Assembly (NCBI GenBank): GCA_028870115.1
Contig: JAGWQH010000047.1
Coordinates: 1-60,370, forward strand
Direction of reading: 5' to 3'
DNA from: Candidatus Methylomirabilota bacterium
Lineage (GTDB): Bacteria > Methylomirabilota > Methylomirabilia > Methylomirabilales > Methylomirabilaceae
DNA length: 60,370 nucleotides
In this document: positions 16,302-26,475 of the stretch, in pieces
Position numbering within the stretch: the first letter of the stretch is position 1
Layout: each line of letters begins with the position of its first letter
The notes under the pieces: generated by a model
What the model saw: the letters and a program-made list of their open reading frames with translations, nothing else
Database searches by the model: none
What the model was told of the DNA's origin: nothing
Translations under genes and position numbers: made by a program

Positions 16302-17246
16302 ATGCTCACACAGATTCTGATCGAAGTGATCCAGTTGCTCCTGGTCGGACTTGGCGCGCCGCTCCTGGTGGGACTGGTTCGGCGGGTCAAAGCGCGGCTG
16401 CAAGGACGGCGTGGGGCAGGCGTGCTGCAGCCGTACGCCGATCTACGCAAGCTCCTGGTGAAAGAGACGATTGTGTCCGAGACCACCTCGTGGATCTTTT
16501 GGTTTACACCCTATCTGCTTGCGGCGACGATGCTGTTCTCAGCACTTCTCGTTCCGCTACTTACAACCCGGACGCCGCTCGGCTTTCTCGGCAATATCAT
16601 CGTACTGATGTATCTCTTCCTGCTCGGCACCTTCTTTCTGGCGCTGGCGGGTCTCGATGCCGGAAGCGCGTTCGGCGGCATGGGATCGAGCCGTGAGATG
16701 GCCGTTGCCGCCCTGGCTGAGCCGACCGTGATGATCGCGATCTTCGCGATAGCCCTGCGCGCCGGCAATACTGGTCTCGATGAGATTGTCAGACGCGGCG
16801 CATCCGATTCGCTTTTGCTGCTGACCCCCGGGCACCTGCTGGCATTTATGGCGTTCTTCATCGTAGCCCTTGCAGAGACGGGGCGATTACCGGTTGATAA
16901 TCCCGCGACACACCTGGAACTGACGATGATCCATGAGGCGATGGTTCTGGAGTACTCGGGGCGGCACCTCATGCTGATCGAGTGGGCCGCAGGGATGAAG
17001 TTGCTGATCTTCCTGGCGCTGCTCTCGAACTTATTTTTCCCGTGGGGTGTTGCGTTGACGGTCACGCCGTTCGCGCTGGCGGTGGCCTTCGGTGCGCTGA
17101 TCGTGAAGGTGGGCGCGCTCGCAGCAGGGATCGCGGCGCTCGAGACGGCGGTGGCCAAGTTGCGGCTGTTCCGGCTGCCGGCGCTGTTGAGCGGATCGTT
17201 TGCGCTCGCTCTGTTGGCCGTCATCTCGTTTTTGTTCGTCAAATAG
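16302..17246 (+). CDS. hyfC: HyfC/NuoH-like membrane subunit
   Basis: A 314-residue NuoH homologue of hydrogenase-4 type. KARLQGRRGAGVLQPYADLR after the first helix, ETGRLPVDNPATHLELTMIH in the central loop and about eight membrane segments are family-typical. It anchors the redox module to the antiporter subunits. The ATG at 16302 is eight bases after the hyfB stop. Confidence 0.93.
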   Translation: MLTQILIEVIQLLLVGLGAPLLVGLVRRVKARLQGRRGAGVLQPYADLRKLLVKETIVSETTSWIFWFTPYLLAATMLFSALLVPLLTTRTPLGFLGNIIVLMYLFLLGTFFLALAGLDAGSAFGGMGSSREMAVAALAEPTVMIAIFAIALRAGNTGLDEIVRRGASDSLLLLTPGHLLAFMAFFIVALAETGRLPVDNPATHLELTMIHEAMVLEYSGRHLMLIEWAAGMKLLIFLALLSNLFFPWGVALTVTPFALAVAFGALIVKVGALAAGIAALETAVAKLRLFRLPALLSGSFALALLAVISFLFVK

Positions 17247-17255
17247 GGTAGGCAA

Positions 17256-17915
17256 ATGGTTACCGAACTCTTTCCAAGGCTGGTCACGTTACTCTCGTTC
17301 GCGGCGCTTGGCACGGCGTTTCTGCTGATCGTGTGCCGGGACCTGGCCGGACAGGTCAGACTATTCGCGGGGCAATCACTCATCCTGACCATTCTGGCGG
17401 CAGTCGTCGCCGCGTTCACGAGAAGTGCTGAATTGGCCAGTGTTGCGCTGGCGCTGGCGCTCTTAAAAGTGTTCATCATTCCGCGTGTGCTTACACGCGC
17501 GGTGGTCAAGATCGGTTTGCAGCCGGCCGCCTTGCCGTATCTGGGTACGCCCGCGGCGCTGGTGGTGTGCGGAGGCTTGGTGACGATTGCGTTTTACGTG
17601 ATGGCTCCTGTCGCCGCGTCCAACCCGCTCCCTACCGCTGAGGCTATTCCGATCGCCTTTGCCGGCGTGCTTATCGGCTTTTTCGTGATGGTGAATCGTC
17701 GGCGCGCATTGACGCAGATCCTCGGCTTCTTAATGCTGGAGAACAGCATATTCCTACTCGCGCTGCTGGCCACGTATGGGGTGCCGTTCATCGTGGAGAT
17801 GGGAGTGTTCCTCGATGTGCTGGTTGTTGTGCTGATCATGGAGGTGTTCATCTATCGCATCAAAGAGAATTTTGATTCGATTGAGGTGGACCGGTTAGGG
17901 AGGCTCAAGGGGTGA
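17256..17915 (+). CDS. hyfE: HyfE-like membrane subunit
   Basis: A 219-residue hydrophobic protein with about seven helices, similar to HyfE: the N-terminal half resembles MrpC/NuoK and the C-terminal block reads GVLIGFFVMVNRRRALTQILGF in two parts, then VVLIMEVFIYRIKE. It ends within the GTG start of hyfF (overlap GTGA). It is specific to the hydrogenase-4/Ehr type and absent from complex I. Confidence 0.9.
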   Translation: MVTELFPRLVTLLSFAALGTAFLLIVCRDLAGQVRLFAGQSLILTILAAVVAAFTRSAELASVALALALLKVFIIPRVLTRAVVKIGLQPAALPYLGTPAALVVCGGLVTIAFYVMAPVAASNPLPTAEAIPIAFAGVLIGFFVMVNRRRALTQILGFLMLENSIFLLALLATYGVPFIVEMGVFLDVLVVVLIMEVFIYRIKENFDSIEVDRLGRLKG

Positions 17916-19372
17916 TACTGGGCGCGCTGGTGCTTATGCCGCTGATCGCGGCAGCCCTCCTGGTCCTAGCACGCCAGCGGACGTGGCTCGAGTGTATCCA
18001 CGCGCTCGCAGCGCTTGGCGGACTGGCCGCCGGTCTCATTATTGCCACGCGAGTGTGGCGGGGCGAGGTGCCTACTGCCGTCTGGGGACTGCTTCGCGCA
18101 GATGGGCTCTCGGCGTTGATGGTCGTCGTGATCACCCTGTTGGGAGCGATCGCCGCGCTGAACGGGCTCGGTTATATCCGGGCGGAATACGACGATACGC
18201 ATCTCGCCCGCGTACGCAGTTTCTTCGCGCTATTTCACGTCTTTATCTTTACCATGCTCCTAGCGGTCACGACCGATAACCTCGGCATCATGTGGGTGGC
18301 GATTGAAGGGACGACATTAGCGACCGCCTTTCTGGTCAACCTGCACAACACGCCGGGATCGTTGGAGGCAGCTTATAAATATCTTATCCTCTCCTCGGTA
18401 GGCATCGCGCTCGCCTTCATCGGCACAGCGCTGATGTATTACGCCGGCGCCTCGCACGCAGGCGAGATTGCAGTGAATTGGACCTCTCTCCGAGCCGCCG
18501 CGTCATCGTTGAATCCCCAGGTGGTTCGGCTCGCCTTCGCCTTCATCCTTGTCGGCTACGGCACAAAGGCGGGTCTGGCGCCGATGCATACGTGGCTGCC
18601 GGATGCTCATAGTGAGGCGCCCGCTCCGATCAGTGCATTGATGTCCGGCGTCCTGCTCAACGTGGGACTGTACGCGCTGATACGTTTCAAGGTGGTGACG
18701 GACATCGCGGTCGGCGTACACTTCGCCGGCCCTTGGCTTTTAGGTATCGGATTGCTCTCGCTCACAGTGGCCGCGGCCTTTCTTGTTGCATCGCGCAATT
18801 ACAAGCGCATGCTGGCCTATTCAAGCGTCGAACACGTCGGCATGATCTGCATGGGATTGGGCTTTGGGGGTTACTGGGGCGTACTGGGCGCCCTCCTGCA
18901 CATAATCAATCATGCGCTGTCAAAGTCGTCGTTATTCATCCTGTCGGGAAACATCCTGCTGAAATATCAGACCACCGATATCCGGCGAGTGCGCGGGCTG
19001 TTGCGGGCGTCGCCGTTGACGGCCGGCGCCTTTGCAGCGGGTACGCTTGCGCTGCTGGGTCTCCCCCCCTTCGGACTATTCATGAGTGAGTTCCTTATCT
19101 TTCGCGCGGGCGTGGAGAGCGGACCCATGTGGGTGGTGATGCTGGGGGTGGCGCTGCTCGCCGTCGTGTTCGCCGGTATGCTCGGCAGCGTGAACCAGAT
19201 GCTCTACGGGGCGCCCCCCGAGAAGGTGGAGCACGGAGATGTGCTCAGATGGTCGTTGGCGCCGCTCGCGGTCAATTTCGCCTTGTTGCTTGTGCTCGGA
19301 CTGACGTTCCCGCACACGATTGCAGAGGCCCTGGAGCAGGCGCTCAGGGTGCTCGGGGTCTCCCATGCCTGA
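17912..19372 (+). CDS. hyfF: HyfF-like antiporter-type membrane subunit
   Basis: A 486-residue second antiporter-like subunit. IMWVAIEGTTLATAFLV holds the membrane glutamate; GYGTKAGLAPMHTWLPDAHS and SALMSGVLLNVGLYALIRF form the second signature. Start GTG 17912 overlaps hyfE. Its stop overlaps the ATG of hyfG. With HyfB the complex has two ion channels. Confidence 0.93.
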   Translation: MILGALVLMPLIAAALLVLARQRTWLECIHALAALGGLAAGLIIATRVWRGEVPTAVWGLLRADGLSALMVVVITLLGAIAALNGLGYIRAEYDDTHLARVRSFFALFHVFIFTMLLAVTTDNLGIMWVAIEGTTLATAFLVNLHNTPGSLEAAYKYLILSSVGIALAFIGTALMYYAGASHAGEIAVNWTSLRAAASSLNPQVVRLAFAFILVGYGTKAGLAPMHTWLPDAHSEAPAPISALMSGVLLNVGLYALIRFKVVTDIAVGVHFAGPWLLGIGLLSLTVAAAFLVASRNYKRMLAYSSVEHVGMICMGLGFGGYWGVLGALLHIINHALSKSSLFILSGNILLKYQTTDIRRVRGLLRASPLTAGAFAAGTLALLGLPPFGLFMSEFLIFRAGVESGPMWVVMLGVALLAVVFAGMLGSVNQMLYGAPPEKVEHGDVLRWSLAPLAVNFALLLVLGLTFPHTIAEALEQALRVLGVSHA

Positions 19373-20948
19373 TCTGAATAGTGTCACCCGGCAGCTTCAC
19401 GCGACGACGCTGAAGCTGACCGACCTTCGGATGCACCCTCCGCGGGAGGTGCGAGTAAGTGTCGAACGGGACGAGATACCCGCGTTTGCTGATTATGTGC
19501 GTGACAGGTTTTGTGCGAAACCTGAACTGATCGTAGCCGAGGATACACGCGCGGAGCGCGACACCTTTACGTTACGCTACCTCTTCGAGATCGAAAGCGC
19601 CGATCTGTTCATCGTCGCGTCGGTGACAGTCCCGGAGGGTGACCGCCGATTCCCATCGCTGGCGACCCGCTGGTATCTGGCCAGCCGTTTCGAGCGCGAG
19701 ATTCATGATCTGTTTGGCCTTGTACCGACCGGTCACCCCGACCTGCGCCGCCTGCCGTTGCATCAGTTCTGGCCCACAGCGTATCACCCCCTGCTGAAGG
19801 ATGCCTCGTCGCCCCCTGCATTTGCGGACGATGGCACACCCTTCCCGTTTCGCCGCGTTGAGGGCGAGGGGATCCATGAAATCACCGTGGGCCCAGTGCA
19901 TGCGAGCGTCATCGAGCCCGGCCATTTCCGATTCAGTGTCGAGGGCGAAACCATTGTCAATCTCGAGTCCCGGCTCTATTTCGTTCATAAAGGGATTGAG
20001 CGGCTATTTGAGACGCTCCCGCTCACCCGCGGGGTGGAACTGGCTGAACGGATTTCCGGGGACAGCAGCGTGGCGCACACGCTCGCGTTCTGTCAGGCGC
20101 TCGAATCGCTGGCGGCACTACAGATCCCACCTCGCGCAGCCTATCTGCGTGTGGCGCTGCTTGAACTTGAACGGCTCTACAATCACATCGCAGATGTCGG
20201 CGCGATCTGTACCGACACCGGCTTCGCGGTCGCCAATGCCCACGCGATGCGCCTGCGCGAAGATCTGCTCCGCTTGAATGCCCGATTGGTCGGCCATCGC
20301 TTGCTTCGCGGGACGCTGATTCCGGGTGGCGTGACGCACGATTTCACGGCGGAGCAGATCGCAGATGCGCGGGAGACGGTGGGGCGCACGGCGATTGACT
20401 TCGACGAAGTCGTAGAGATCGCGCTGAACAATGGTTTAGTGCTGGACCGCCTACACGGGACAGGGCGCCTGTCGAGAGAAACCGCACGCGAGTTGCAGGT
20501 CGTCGGGCTGGCGGCACGCGCCAGCGGGATCGATCGGGACGCCAGGCGGGATCATCCCTTTGCCGCGTATGCGGATCTGCCGCCGCATGTGCCGGTGTAC
20601 AGTGAAGGCGATGTCTGGGCGCGACTGATGGTGCGGGTAGAGGAGGCGCGAGAGACCGCCAATCTGATTATACACGCATTGGATGGACTCCCTGACGGCA
20701 AAGTCTCGTCGCCGTTCCCGACACTACGGATAGGGGCGAGCGGGTTTGGCCTCGTTGAGGGGTGGCGCGGTCCGATCTGGCACTGGCTTGTCGCCGGTGA
20801 GCAGAATCGGCTTACGCGCGTGAAGATCAAAGATCCGTCATTCGCCAACTGGCCGGCGCTTCATTACGCCATTCTGAAAAATATCGTGCCCGATTTTCCG
20901 CTCGTCAATAAGAGCTTCAACCTCTCATACGCGGGGAATGATTTGTAG
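19365..20948 (+). CDS. HyfG/HycE-like large subunit without Ni-Fe ligands
   Basis: A 527-residue fusion of a NuoC-like domain (about 1-145) and a NuoD/hydrogenase large-subunit domain (about 160-527). In true hydrogenases the large subunit binds Ni-Fe through two CxxC pairs. Here the first site reads ERISGDSSVAH (228-238), where HycE has a VCGICGFAH-like segment, and the C terminus ends KSFNLSYAGNDL with no cysteine. Both pairs are gone, so hydrogen chemistry is unlikely. This matches energy-converting hydrogenase-related (Ehr) complexes. HyfI-type cluster ligands and the membrane subunits are intact, so the complex is probably functional with another, unknown partner. Confidence 0.9.
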   Translation: MPDLNSVTRQLHATTLKLTDLRMHPPREVRVSVERDEIPAFADYVRDRFCAKPELIVAEDTRAERDTFTLRYLFEIESADLFIVASVTVPEGDRRFPSLATRWYLASRFEREIHDLFGLVPTGHPDLRRLPLHQFWPTAYHPLLKDASSPPAFADDGTPFPFRRVEGEGIHEITVGPVHASVIEPGHFRFSVEGETIVNLESRLYFVHKGIERLFETLPLTRGVELAERISGDSSVAHTLAFCQALESLAALQIPPRAAYLRVALLELERLYNHIADVGAICTDTGFAVANAHAMRLREDLLRLNARLVGHRLLRGTLIPGGVTHDFTAEQIADARETVGRTAIDFDEVVEIALNNGLVLDRLHGTGRLSRETARELQVVGLAARASGIDRDARRDHPFAAYADLPPHVPVYSEGDVWARLMVRVEEARETANLIIHALDGLPDGKVSSPFPTLRIGASGFGLVEGWRGPIWHWLVAGEQNRLTRVKIKDPSFANWPALHYAILKNIVPDFPLVNKSFNLSYAGNDL

Positions 20949-21107
20949 GCTTGCGCCCTCCGAATCCTCCGCCCCTCTCATGTCCTGCCGGGCGATCCCC
21001 TTTTCGTTCTCACCGCTCAAGGGGGGCAGTATAAGGCTTATCGACAATGCAAAACTTCTTGCCTTCGGTGGGGCGCTCTGATATAAGGCGAAGGCATCTT
21101 CGGTCGA

Positions 21108-21173
21108 TCCTGTAGGGGCGCTGCCTGTGGTGCGTCCATCCTGGGTAGGGCTTGCCCTGCCTCTACGAAGGTC
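21108..21173. repeat. dispersed palindromic repeat, family D
   Basis: GTAGGGGCGCTGCCT followed by AGGGCTTGCCCTGCC and CTAC; an inverted relative lies at 39981-40031. It occupies part of the gap 20949-21202, which has no other feature. Confidence 0.7.
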
Positions 21174-21202
21174 TTTGCGGCACCCTCACGAGGTCTTTGT
21201 CG

Positions 21203-23479
21203 ATGCCACTTTACCTCTTGTTGTTGGTGCTCTTCTTCTTTGCCTCCCCCTGGTTCACACCAGTGGTTCTGGCACAGGACACGGAATCCCGGGATCTCCT
21301 TAATAAGCTCAATGAACTCAAATCGGCCGTTCGGATCGAGGCGAATGAGATCGAGCGCCGTGAGCGCGACAAGCTCGCCATCGCGAGAGGCGACGTCCGA
21401 ATCCAGATGGAGAACCGTATCCTCAGCGCCGATGAGGTCGAGGTGGATGAGGCTCAGGAGGTCATTCGAGCCAGAGGAAGAGTTCAACTCATCGATGGGG
21501 CAAGCCGTCTGGACGGCGATCGACTGGAATACCACTACCGCACCAATACGGGTGTCATGTATCAGGCCAAAGGAGCGATTCTTCCCGCGACCACCTTTGG
21601 AGGCGTCGAGATCCATAAGGAAGGAGAGCGCAGGTATCGGCTGGTCGATGGTAATTTCACCACCTGCCGCATCTGTCAACCTGAGCTTGGCGGTGTCGAT
21701 TGGGAGATTCACGCGAAAGAGGCTGTCCTCGAACAAGATGAGTATCTCGAGGCGAAGTGGGCGTCGTTTTGGGTCCGTGGCCTACCCTCACCTCCTGTCC
21801 CGTATCTCGTCTACCCTGTCGGGCCGCGGCGCACCGGCTGGCTGATCCCCAATGTCGGCGGCGGCGGTCGATCAGGGTTCACGTATAAGCAGCCGTTCTT
21901 CTGGGCCATCGATGAGTCCCAGGATCTCACCCTGACCGGCGTCTACCGGGCCAATCGGGGCGCTGAGGGTGAGGTTGCCTACCGGTATATCCTGGGACCG
22001 GAGGCGAGAGGCTTCCTGGATGCCCGAGTGATCCAGGATCGCCTGAGCGGAACGCAGAGCGAGGTGCGAACCATCGTCACCGCCCGCCACGATCAGCAAT
22101 TCAACCCGGAGCTGAGCCTGAAAAGCGACATCAACTACGTGAGCGACCGGCTGATTCAACGAGCGTTTCCCGATTCCCCACCTGAGGCGAGGACCGCGAG
22201 CTTCACCAACTCGCGCGTCTTTCTCACGCAAATGTGGCAGCATTACGGCCTCGAGCTCCAGCTCGACGATAGCCGTACCCTGAATCTTGATACCAGCGAC
22301 AGCCGCCTCACTCGAGTTCCTGATGTGAGCTTCTTCGCCTCTCCACAGCGACTGTTCGGCTCGCCCATCCTTCTGGAGGGGCAACTCGCCGGGACCTATC
22401 TCCGGCGGAAAGATACGCCGGACAGCGGTCGGGCCGATCTGTTTCCGAAACTGTTACTGCCGTGGCGCCTGCTGACCTGGGCCACTATGATGCCGTCTGT
22501 GGGCTTCCGCGAGACCGCCTACACGAAGCGCCTCGACGGAAGCGGGAGCGGCACAAGCCGAGAGCTGTTTGAGGCTCGAAACGAGCTTATCACTCGATTC
22601 TTCCGCAACTTCGAGGTGTCAAGCGCGCGGGTCGATCGGCTGGTTCACCTGTTCGAGCCGCGCCTCAGTTACTGGTACATCAATCCTGTCAGTCAACAGA
22701 GGCTTCCGCAATTTGATGGCGTCGATTATATCAGCCCACAGAACCGGCTGACCTACTCCCTTACGAATCGCCTGCTGGCCAAACTCAAGGAGACCGACGG
22801 TTCCATCCGCACCCATGAACTCCTCTCCTTTTCACTCAGCCAGAGCGTCAACCTGAATCCCCAGAGGCGAACCTTCTCCGACCTCTTTCTGAATGCGCTG
22901 ACACCGGAACGAATCGACCAGGCGGTCCGTGAAGCGACCCGCGAGCCGGCCAGCCGTACAGGTTTCTCGGACGTGCAGGAGCGTCGCTTCTCCAACCTGG
23001 TGGCCGACCTTCGCGCCTCCCCCTTGCGGGATTTGACCTTCTATGGGGTCACTGCCTTCAACACCGAAAGCAATCGAGTCGATGGGATCGAGGCCGGTGT
23101 CCAACTTGCGTACCCTGAGTACGGACGGGTGGAGCTGGCCCACTCCTTCATCCGCGGTGGCACGACGGCGGAGCAGCCTTCCGGTCCATTTCGCGATCGG
23201 GAGACCTCGGGCGTTATTGGCCGGCTGCTGCTCACGCCGATCAAAAATGTTGCCATCAACTACTACGGGCGGTACGACCCCCGTCGGGATACCAGCCTGG
23301 AGAACAATGTGGTCCTGACCTACGCCACCTGTTGCTGGATGATGGGGCTTCGTTACCTCAATCGCTCAGTGGTGCCAGGGATCAGGGGCTCCGAGAACAG
23401 CGTCGAGTTCTTCTTCGAGCTGCTGACAGGCGGGGCCCCGCCGCCTCCGGAACGGGGCGCGAAGTACCTGCAGCGCTGA
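21203..23479 (+). CDS. lptD: LPS-assembly protein LptD
   Basis: A 758-residue outer-membrane protein. A signal peptide (about 1-24, ending VVLA) precedes an OstA/LptA-like beta-jellyroll (about 45-145: NEIERRERDKLAIARGDV, ADEVEVDEAQEVIRARG), then a 26-strand-type barrel. CRIC near the end of the jellyroll and TCCW near the C terminus are placed like the cysteines of the LptD disulphides. It inserts lipopolysaccharide in the outer leaflet and so shows a diderm envelope. ATG 21203 is chosen because the signal peptide begins there. Confidence 0.94.
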   Translation: MPLYLLLLVLFFFASPWFTPVVLAQDTESRDLLNKLNELKSAVRIEANEIERRERDKLAIARGDVRIQMENRILSADEVEVDEAQEVIRARGRVQLIDGASRLDGDRLEYHYRTNTGVMYQAKGAILPATTFGGVEIHKEGERRYRLVDGNFTTCRICQPELGGVDWEIHAKEAVLEQDEYLEAKWASFWVRGLPSPPVPYLVYPVGPRRTGWLIPNVGGGGRSGFTYKQPFFWAIDESQDLTLTGVYRANRGAEGEVAYRYILGPEARGFLDARVIQDRLSGTQSEVRTIVTARHDQQFNPELSLKSDINYVSDRLIQRAFPDSPPEARTASFTNSRVFLTQMWQHYGLELQLDDSRTLNLDTSDSRLTRVPDVSFFASPQRLFGSPILLEGQLAGTYLRRKDTPDSGRADLFPKLLLPWRLLTWATMMPSVGFRETAYTKRLDGSGSGTSRELFEARNELITRFFRNFEVSSARVDRLVHLFEPRLSYWYINPVSQQRLPQFDGVDYISPQNRLTYSLTNRLLAKLKETDGSIRTHELLSFSLSQSVNLNPQRRTFSDLFLNALTPERIDQAVREATREPASRTGFSDVQERRFSNLVADLRASPLRDLTFYGVTAFNTESNRVDGIEAGVQLAYPEYGRVELAHSFIRGGTTAEQPSGPFRDRETSGVIGRLLLTPIKNVAINYYGRYDPRRDTSLENNVVLTYATCCWMMGLRYLNRSVVPGIRGSENSVEFFFELLTGGAPPPPERGAKYLQR

Positions 23480-23568
23480 AGGCAGTTGACCAGGATGGGA
23501 GGCGCGGGTAGAATGACTGCCATAAGAAGGGGACCACGTTGCAAGAGCAGCCCTTTCGAGGAGGAGCC

Positions 23569-24549
23569 ATGTACTACCCGGTATTTCGGCCACGGCGCCT
23601 GCGCCAGAATGATACCCTTCGTCGATTGGTACGAGAGACGCACCTGCATCTTGAAGATCTGATTCAGCCGCTTTTTGTCGTCCACGGACACGGCGTGCGT
23701 CAGGAGATCTCCTCGATGCCGGGCTGTTTCCATCTTTCGGTGGATGAGCTGGCCAAGGAGGCGAAAGAGGCAGCAGCGATGGGTATTCCCGGAGTCATCC
23801 TGTTCGGCCTGCCGGCTGCGAAAGATGCTGTAGGCTCTGAGGCCTACGCTGAGGATGGGATCGTCCAGCAGGCAGTGCGCGCGATCAAGGATACAGTGTC
23901 CGATCTGTTGGTCATTACGGATGTCTGTTTATGCGAATACACCAGCCACGGCCACTGCGGTGTCGTAGAACGGGGCCAGGTCAAAAACGATCCCACGCTG
24001 GAACTGCTGGCCAGGACGGCGCTCTCTCATGCCGAGTCCGGCGTCGATATGGTCGCACCATCCGACATGATGGATGGCCGGGTGTCGGCTATCCGTGAGG
24101 CGCTGGATGATGATGGCTTCGAGGACACGCCGATTATGGCCTATTCGGCCAAGTATGCCAGCGCCTTCTATGGTCCGTTTCGCGATGCGGCTGGCTCAGC
24201 GCCCCAATTCGGGGATCGCCGCACCTACCAGATGGATCCGGCGAACAGTGACGAGGCGCTCCGGGAGGTGGGGCTTGATCTGGAGGAGGGGGCGGATATC
24301 GTGATGGTAAAGCCGGCCCTTCCGTACCTGGATATCCTCTGGCGAGTAAAGCAGGAGTTTGGCGGGCCGGTCGCGGCCTATCACGTGAGCGGCGAATACG
24401 CCATGTTGAAGGCAGCCGGACGACAGGGGTGGATCGATGAAGAGCGGGTCTTAATGGAGACGCTGACATCGATCAAGCGAGCCGGCGCCGACCTGATCCT
24501 GACCTATGCCGCCAAGGAGGCCGCGCGCCTGCTGGAGAACAGACCGTGA
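23569..24549 (+). CDS. hemB: delta-aminolaevulinic acid dehydratase (porphobilinogen synthase)
   Basis: A 326-residue HemB. The zinc-binding cysteines lie in [14 protein letters not shown] (C120, C122, C130), marking the zinc-dependent type. The Schiff-base lysines are K195 (YSAKYAS) and K248 (MVKPALPY). It joins two 5-aminolaevulinate molecules to porphobilinogen for haem, cobalamin and related tetrapyrroles. ATG 23569 follows GAGGAGG. The stop overlaps hemL as GTGA. Confidence 0.97.
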   Translation: MYYPVFRPRRLRQNDTLRRLVRETHLHLEDLIQPLFVVHGHGVRQEISSMPGCFHLSVDELAKEAKEAAAMGIPGVILFGLPAAKDAVGSEAYAEDGIVQQAVRAIKDTVSDLLVITDVCLCEYTSHGHCGVVERGQVKNDPTLELLARTALSHAESGVDMVAPSDMMDGRVSAIREALDDDGFEDTPIMAYSAKYASAFYGPFRDAAGSAPQFGDRRTYQMDPANSDEALREVGLDLEEGADIVMVKPALPYLDILWRVKQEFGGPVAAYHVSGEYAMLKAAGRQGWIDEERVLMETLTSIKRAGADLILTYAAKEAARLLENRP

Positions 24550-25865
24550 CCAGCCCGCCTGTGCGCCGCACCCGGACAGGTCCGCGCTCGAAAGCGCTCT
24601 TTGAAGAGGCGACGCGCCTGCTGCCGGGAGGTGTGAACAGCCCCGTGCGGGCATTCCGAGCTGTGGGCGGGGACCCGGTGGTGATCGAGCGGGCCCAAGG
24701 TTGCCGCCTCTACGACGTCGATGATCAAAGCTATATCGACTATGTGGGCTCCTGGGGACCGATGATTGTCGGCCATGCCCATCCTGCCGTCGTGAAGGCA
24801 ATCCAGGAGGCGGCGGCTCAAGGCGTCAGCTACGGCGCGCCGACGGTCTGGGAGACGACGCTGGCCCGAATGGTGGTCGAGGCGATCCCCTCGATCGAAC
24901 TGGTCCGGTTCGTAAACTCCGGGACTGAGGCAACCATGAGTGCTATCCGGTTGGCCCGTGGCGTCACGAAGCGCGACCGGATCGTCAAGTTTGAGGGATG
25001 CTACCATGGGCACGCCGACAGCCTGTTGGTGAAGGCCGGCTCCGGCGCCATGACCTTTGGTGTGCCGGACAGCCTCGGCGTTCCGCCGGATCTCGCTGGC
25101 CTGACGATTACGCTGCCTTACAATAATGGCGAGGCTGTTCAGGCGGCGTTCCGGTCGGTCGGCCACGAGATTGCCTGCGTGATCGTAGAGCCGGTGGTCG
25201 GTAACATGGGGGTCGTTCCGCCGAGGCCGGGGTTTCTCGCGGCGTTGCGAGAGATCACTGCCGCCCACGGCTCGCTGCTGATCTTCGACGAGGTCATGAC
25301 CGGATTCCGGTTGGGCAAAGGTGGCGCCCAGGCGCTCTACGGTATTCAGCCGGATCTGACCTGTCTCGGGAAGATTATCGGCGGCGGCCTGCCGGTCGGC
25401 GCGTACGGCGGTCCATGCAGGATCATGGAGCAGGTCGCCCACCTGGGGGCCATCTATCAGGCCGGGACTCTCTCCGGCAACCCCTTGGCTATGAGGGCCG
25501 GCATCGAGACCCTTCGCCTCCTCGACGAGCCCGGATTCTACGAGCGGCTTGAGGCGAAAGGAGCGCAATTGGAAGCAGGGCTGCGAGAGTCGGCGGCAAG
25601 GGAGGGCATTGCGCTTCAGTGTCAACGGGTCGGCTCGATGTGTACCGCCTTCTTCGCCGAGCAACCGATCATCGACTACCGGACGGCTCGGACCGCAGAC
25701 ACCGATCGCTATGCCGCGTTCTTCTGGGCCATGCTTGAACGGGGGGTCTATCTCCCGCCCTCCCAGTTCGAGGCAGCTTTTCTGTCCGATGCGCACACTG
25801 CCGCCGATATCGAGACGACCCTGCTGGCGGCACAGGAAGCCCTGGCCACACTTCGCGCTCGTTAA
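24546..25865 (+). CDS. hemL: glutamate-1-semialdehyde 2,1-aminomutase
   Basis: A 439-residue class III aminotransferase-fold enzyme. The PLP lysine is K276 in [32 protein letters not shown] binds phosphate and [11 protein letters not shown] holds the PLP aspartate. It makes 5-aminolaevulinate, the substrate of HemB, by the C5 pathway. Start GTG 24546, coupled to hemB. Confidence 0.97.
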   Translation: MTSPPVRRTRTGPRSKALFEEATRLLPGGVNSPVRAFRAVGGDPVVIERAQGCRLYDVDDQSYIDYVGSWGPMIVGHAHPAVVKAIQEAAAQGVSYGAPTVWETTLARMVVEAIPSIELVRFVNSGTEATMSAIRLARGVTKRDRIVKFEGCYHGHADSLLVKAGSGAMTFGVPDSLGVPPDLAGLTITLPYNNGEAVQAAFRSVGHEIACVIVEPVVGNMGVVPPRPGFLAALREITAAHGSLLIFDEVMTGFRLGKGGAQALYGIQPDLTCLGKIIGGGLPVGAYGGPCRIMEQVAHLGAIYQAGTLSGNPLAMRAGIETLRLLDEPGFYERLEAKGAQLEAGLRESAAREGIALQCQRVGSMCTAFFAEQPIIDYRTARTADTDRYAAFFWAMLERGVYLPPSQFEAAFLSDAHTAADIETTLLAAQEALATLRAR

Positions 25866-25921
25866 CGTCTCATCACTCATCATCATTCATCATGTAGTCG
25901 AATCAAAGGAGGGCTGTTGAG

Positions 25922-26332
25922 TTGCTTATCGATATCCTGTTCCGACTCCGTTCCCAGTGGTTTTTGGCAGTTCTGCTGTTGTTCGTCGTAGTGGCGTCTC
26001 CCGCGTTTGGCGCGGGGAACGAAGGTGCGGCAGCAAGCGCTCGGTCGACCTACGAGTCAAGGTGCGCCTTATGCCACGGTGTAAGCGGTAAAGGCGATGG
26101 GTGGCAGGCAAAAATGGTTTTTTGGATGAAGACGCCTAACTTGACCGATTCAGCCTATATGCAAACACGGTCCGATGACGCCCTTTTTCAGATGATTAAG
26201 GGGGGTGGTAAGACGGGAATGCCCGCGTTCGGGCTGGATTTTAACGATACCCAGATTAAAGAACTGGTGACGTACGTCAGGGGATTTGCGAAGGCGCCAG
26301 GATCGCCAAAGTCCACGGGCGCAGCACACTAA
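25922..26332 (+). CDS. periplasmic monohaem cytochrome c
   Basis: A 136-residue class I cytochrome c. A signal peptide (about 1-30, ending AFG) is followed by CALCH (C48, C51, H52) and the axial methionine region GMPAFG (M100). TTG 25922 is the start because AAAGGAGGG lies at the right distance. It may shuttle electrons for the respiratory chain. It follows hemL by 56 bp and precedes the nuo leader. Confidence 0.9.
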   Translation: MLIDILFRLRSQWFLAVLLLFVVVASPAFGAGNEGAAASARSTYESRCALCHGVSGKGDGWQAKMVFWMKTPNLTDSAYMQTRSDDALFQMIKGGGKTGMPAFGLDFNDTQIKELVTYVRGFAKAPGSPKSTGAAH

Positions 26333-26348
26333 ACATTTGCTTTTGTCC

Positions 26349-26377
26349 TTGACAGGGTATGGCGGTTGTGCTAGTAT
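26349..26377 (+). promoter_or_regulatory. promoter upstream of first nuo cluster
   Basis: TTGACA (26349-26354) and TAGTAT (26372-26377) are 17 bp apart. The transcript would start near 26384 and carry a leader of about 195 nt before nuoA. Confidence 0.7.
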
Positions 26378-26451
26378 GCTAAAAATTTCACGAAGTTGAT
26401 TGGGAAATCCCGGAAGGCCCTGCAGCGAACAGTCGGCACACCCTTCAGAAT

Positions 26452-26475
26452 GCCCTGCGCGGGGCAATTTTTTTT
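26452..26475 (+). terminator. intrinsic terminator-like hairpin in nuo leader
   Basis: GCCCT-GCGC-GGGGC forms a five-pair hairpin (26452-26465), followed after AA by eight T (26468-26475). It lies downstream of the promoter and upstream of nuoA, so it could attenuate the nuo operon or be the terminator of the cytochrome c gene. A second hairpin (26477-26504: TCGCCGGG pairing with CCCGGCGA) follows at once. Confidence 0.6.

Noticed and set aside
16511-17509. Minus-strand frame (332 codons) opposite hyfC/hyfE
   Set aside because: Serine/alanine-rich shadow caused by codon bias of the hyf genes.
19365-20948. Functional Ni-Fe hydrogenase large subunit
   Set aside because: Both CxxC pairs that bind Ni-Fe are absent.
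24504-25886. Long minus-strand frame (460 codons) opposite hemL
   Set aside because: Antisense shadow of a clear hemL; no family features.
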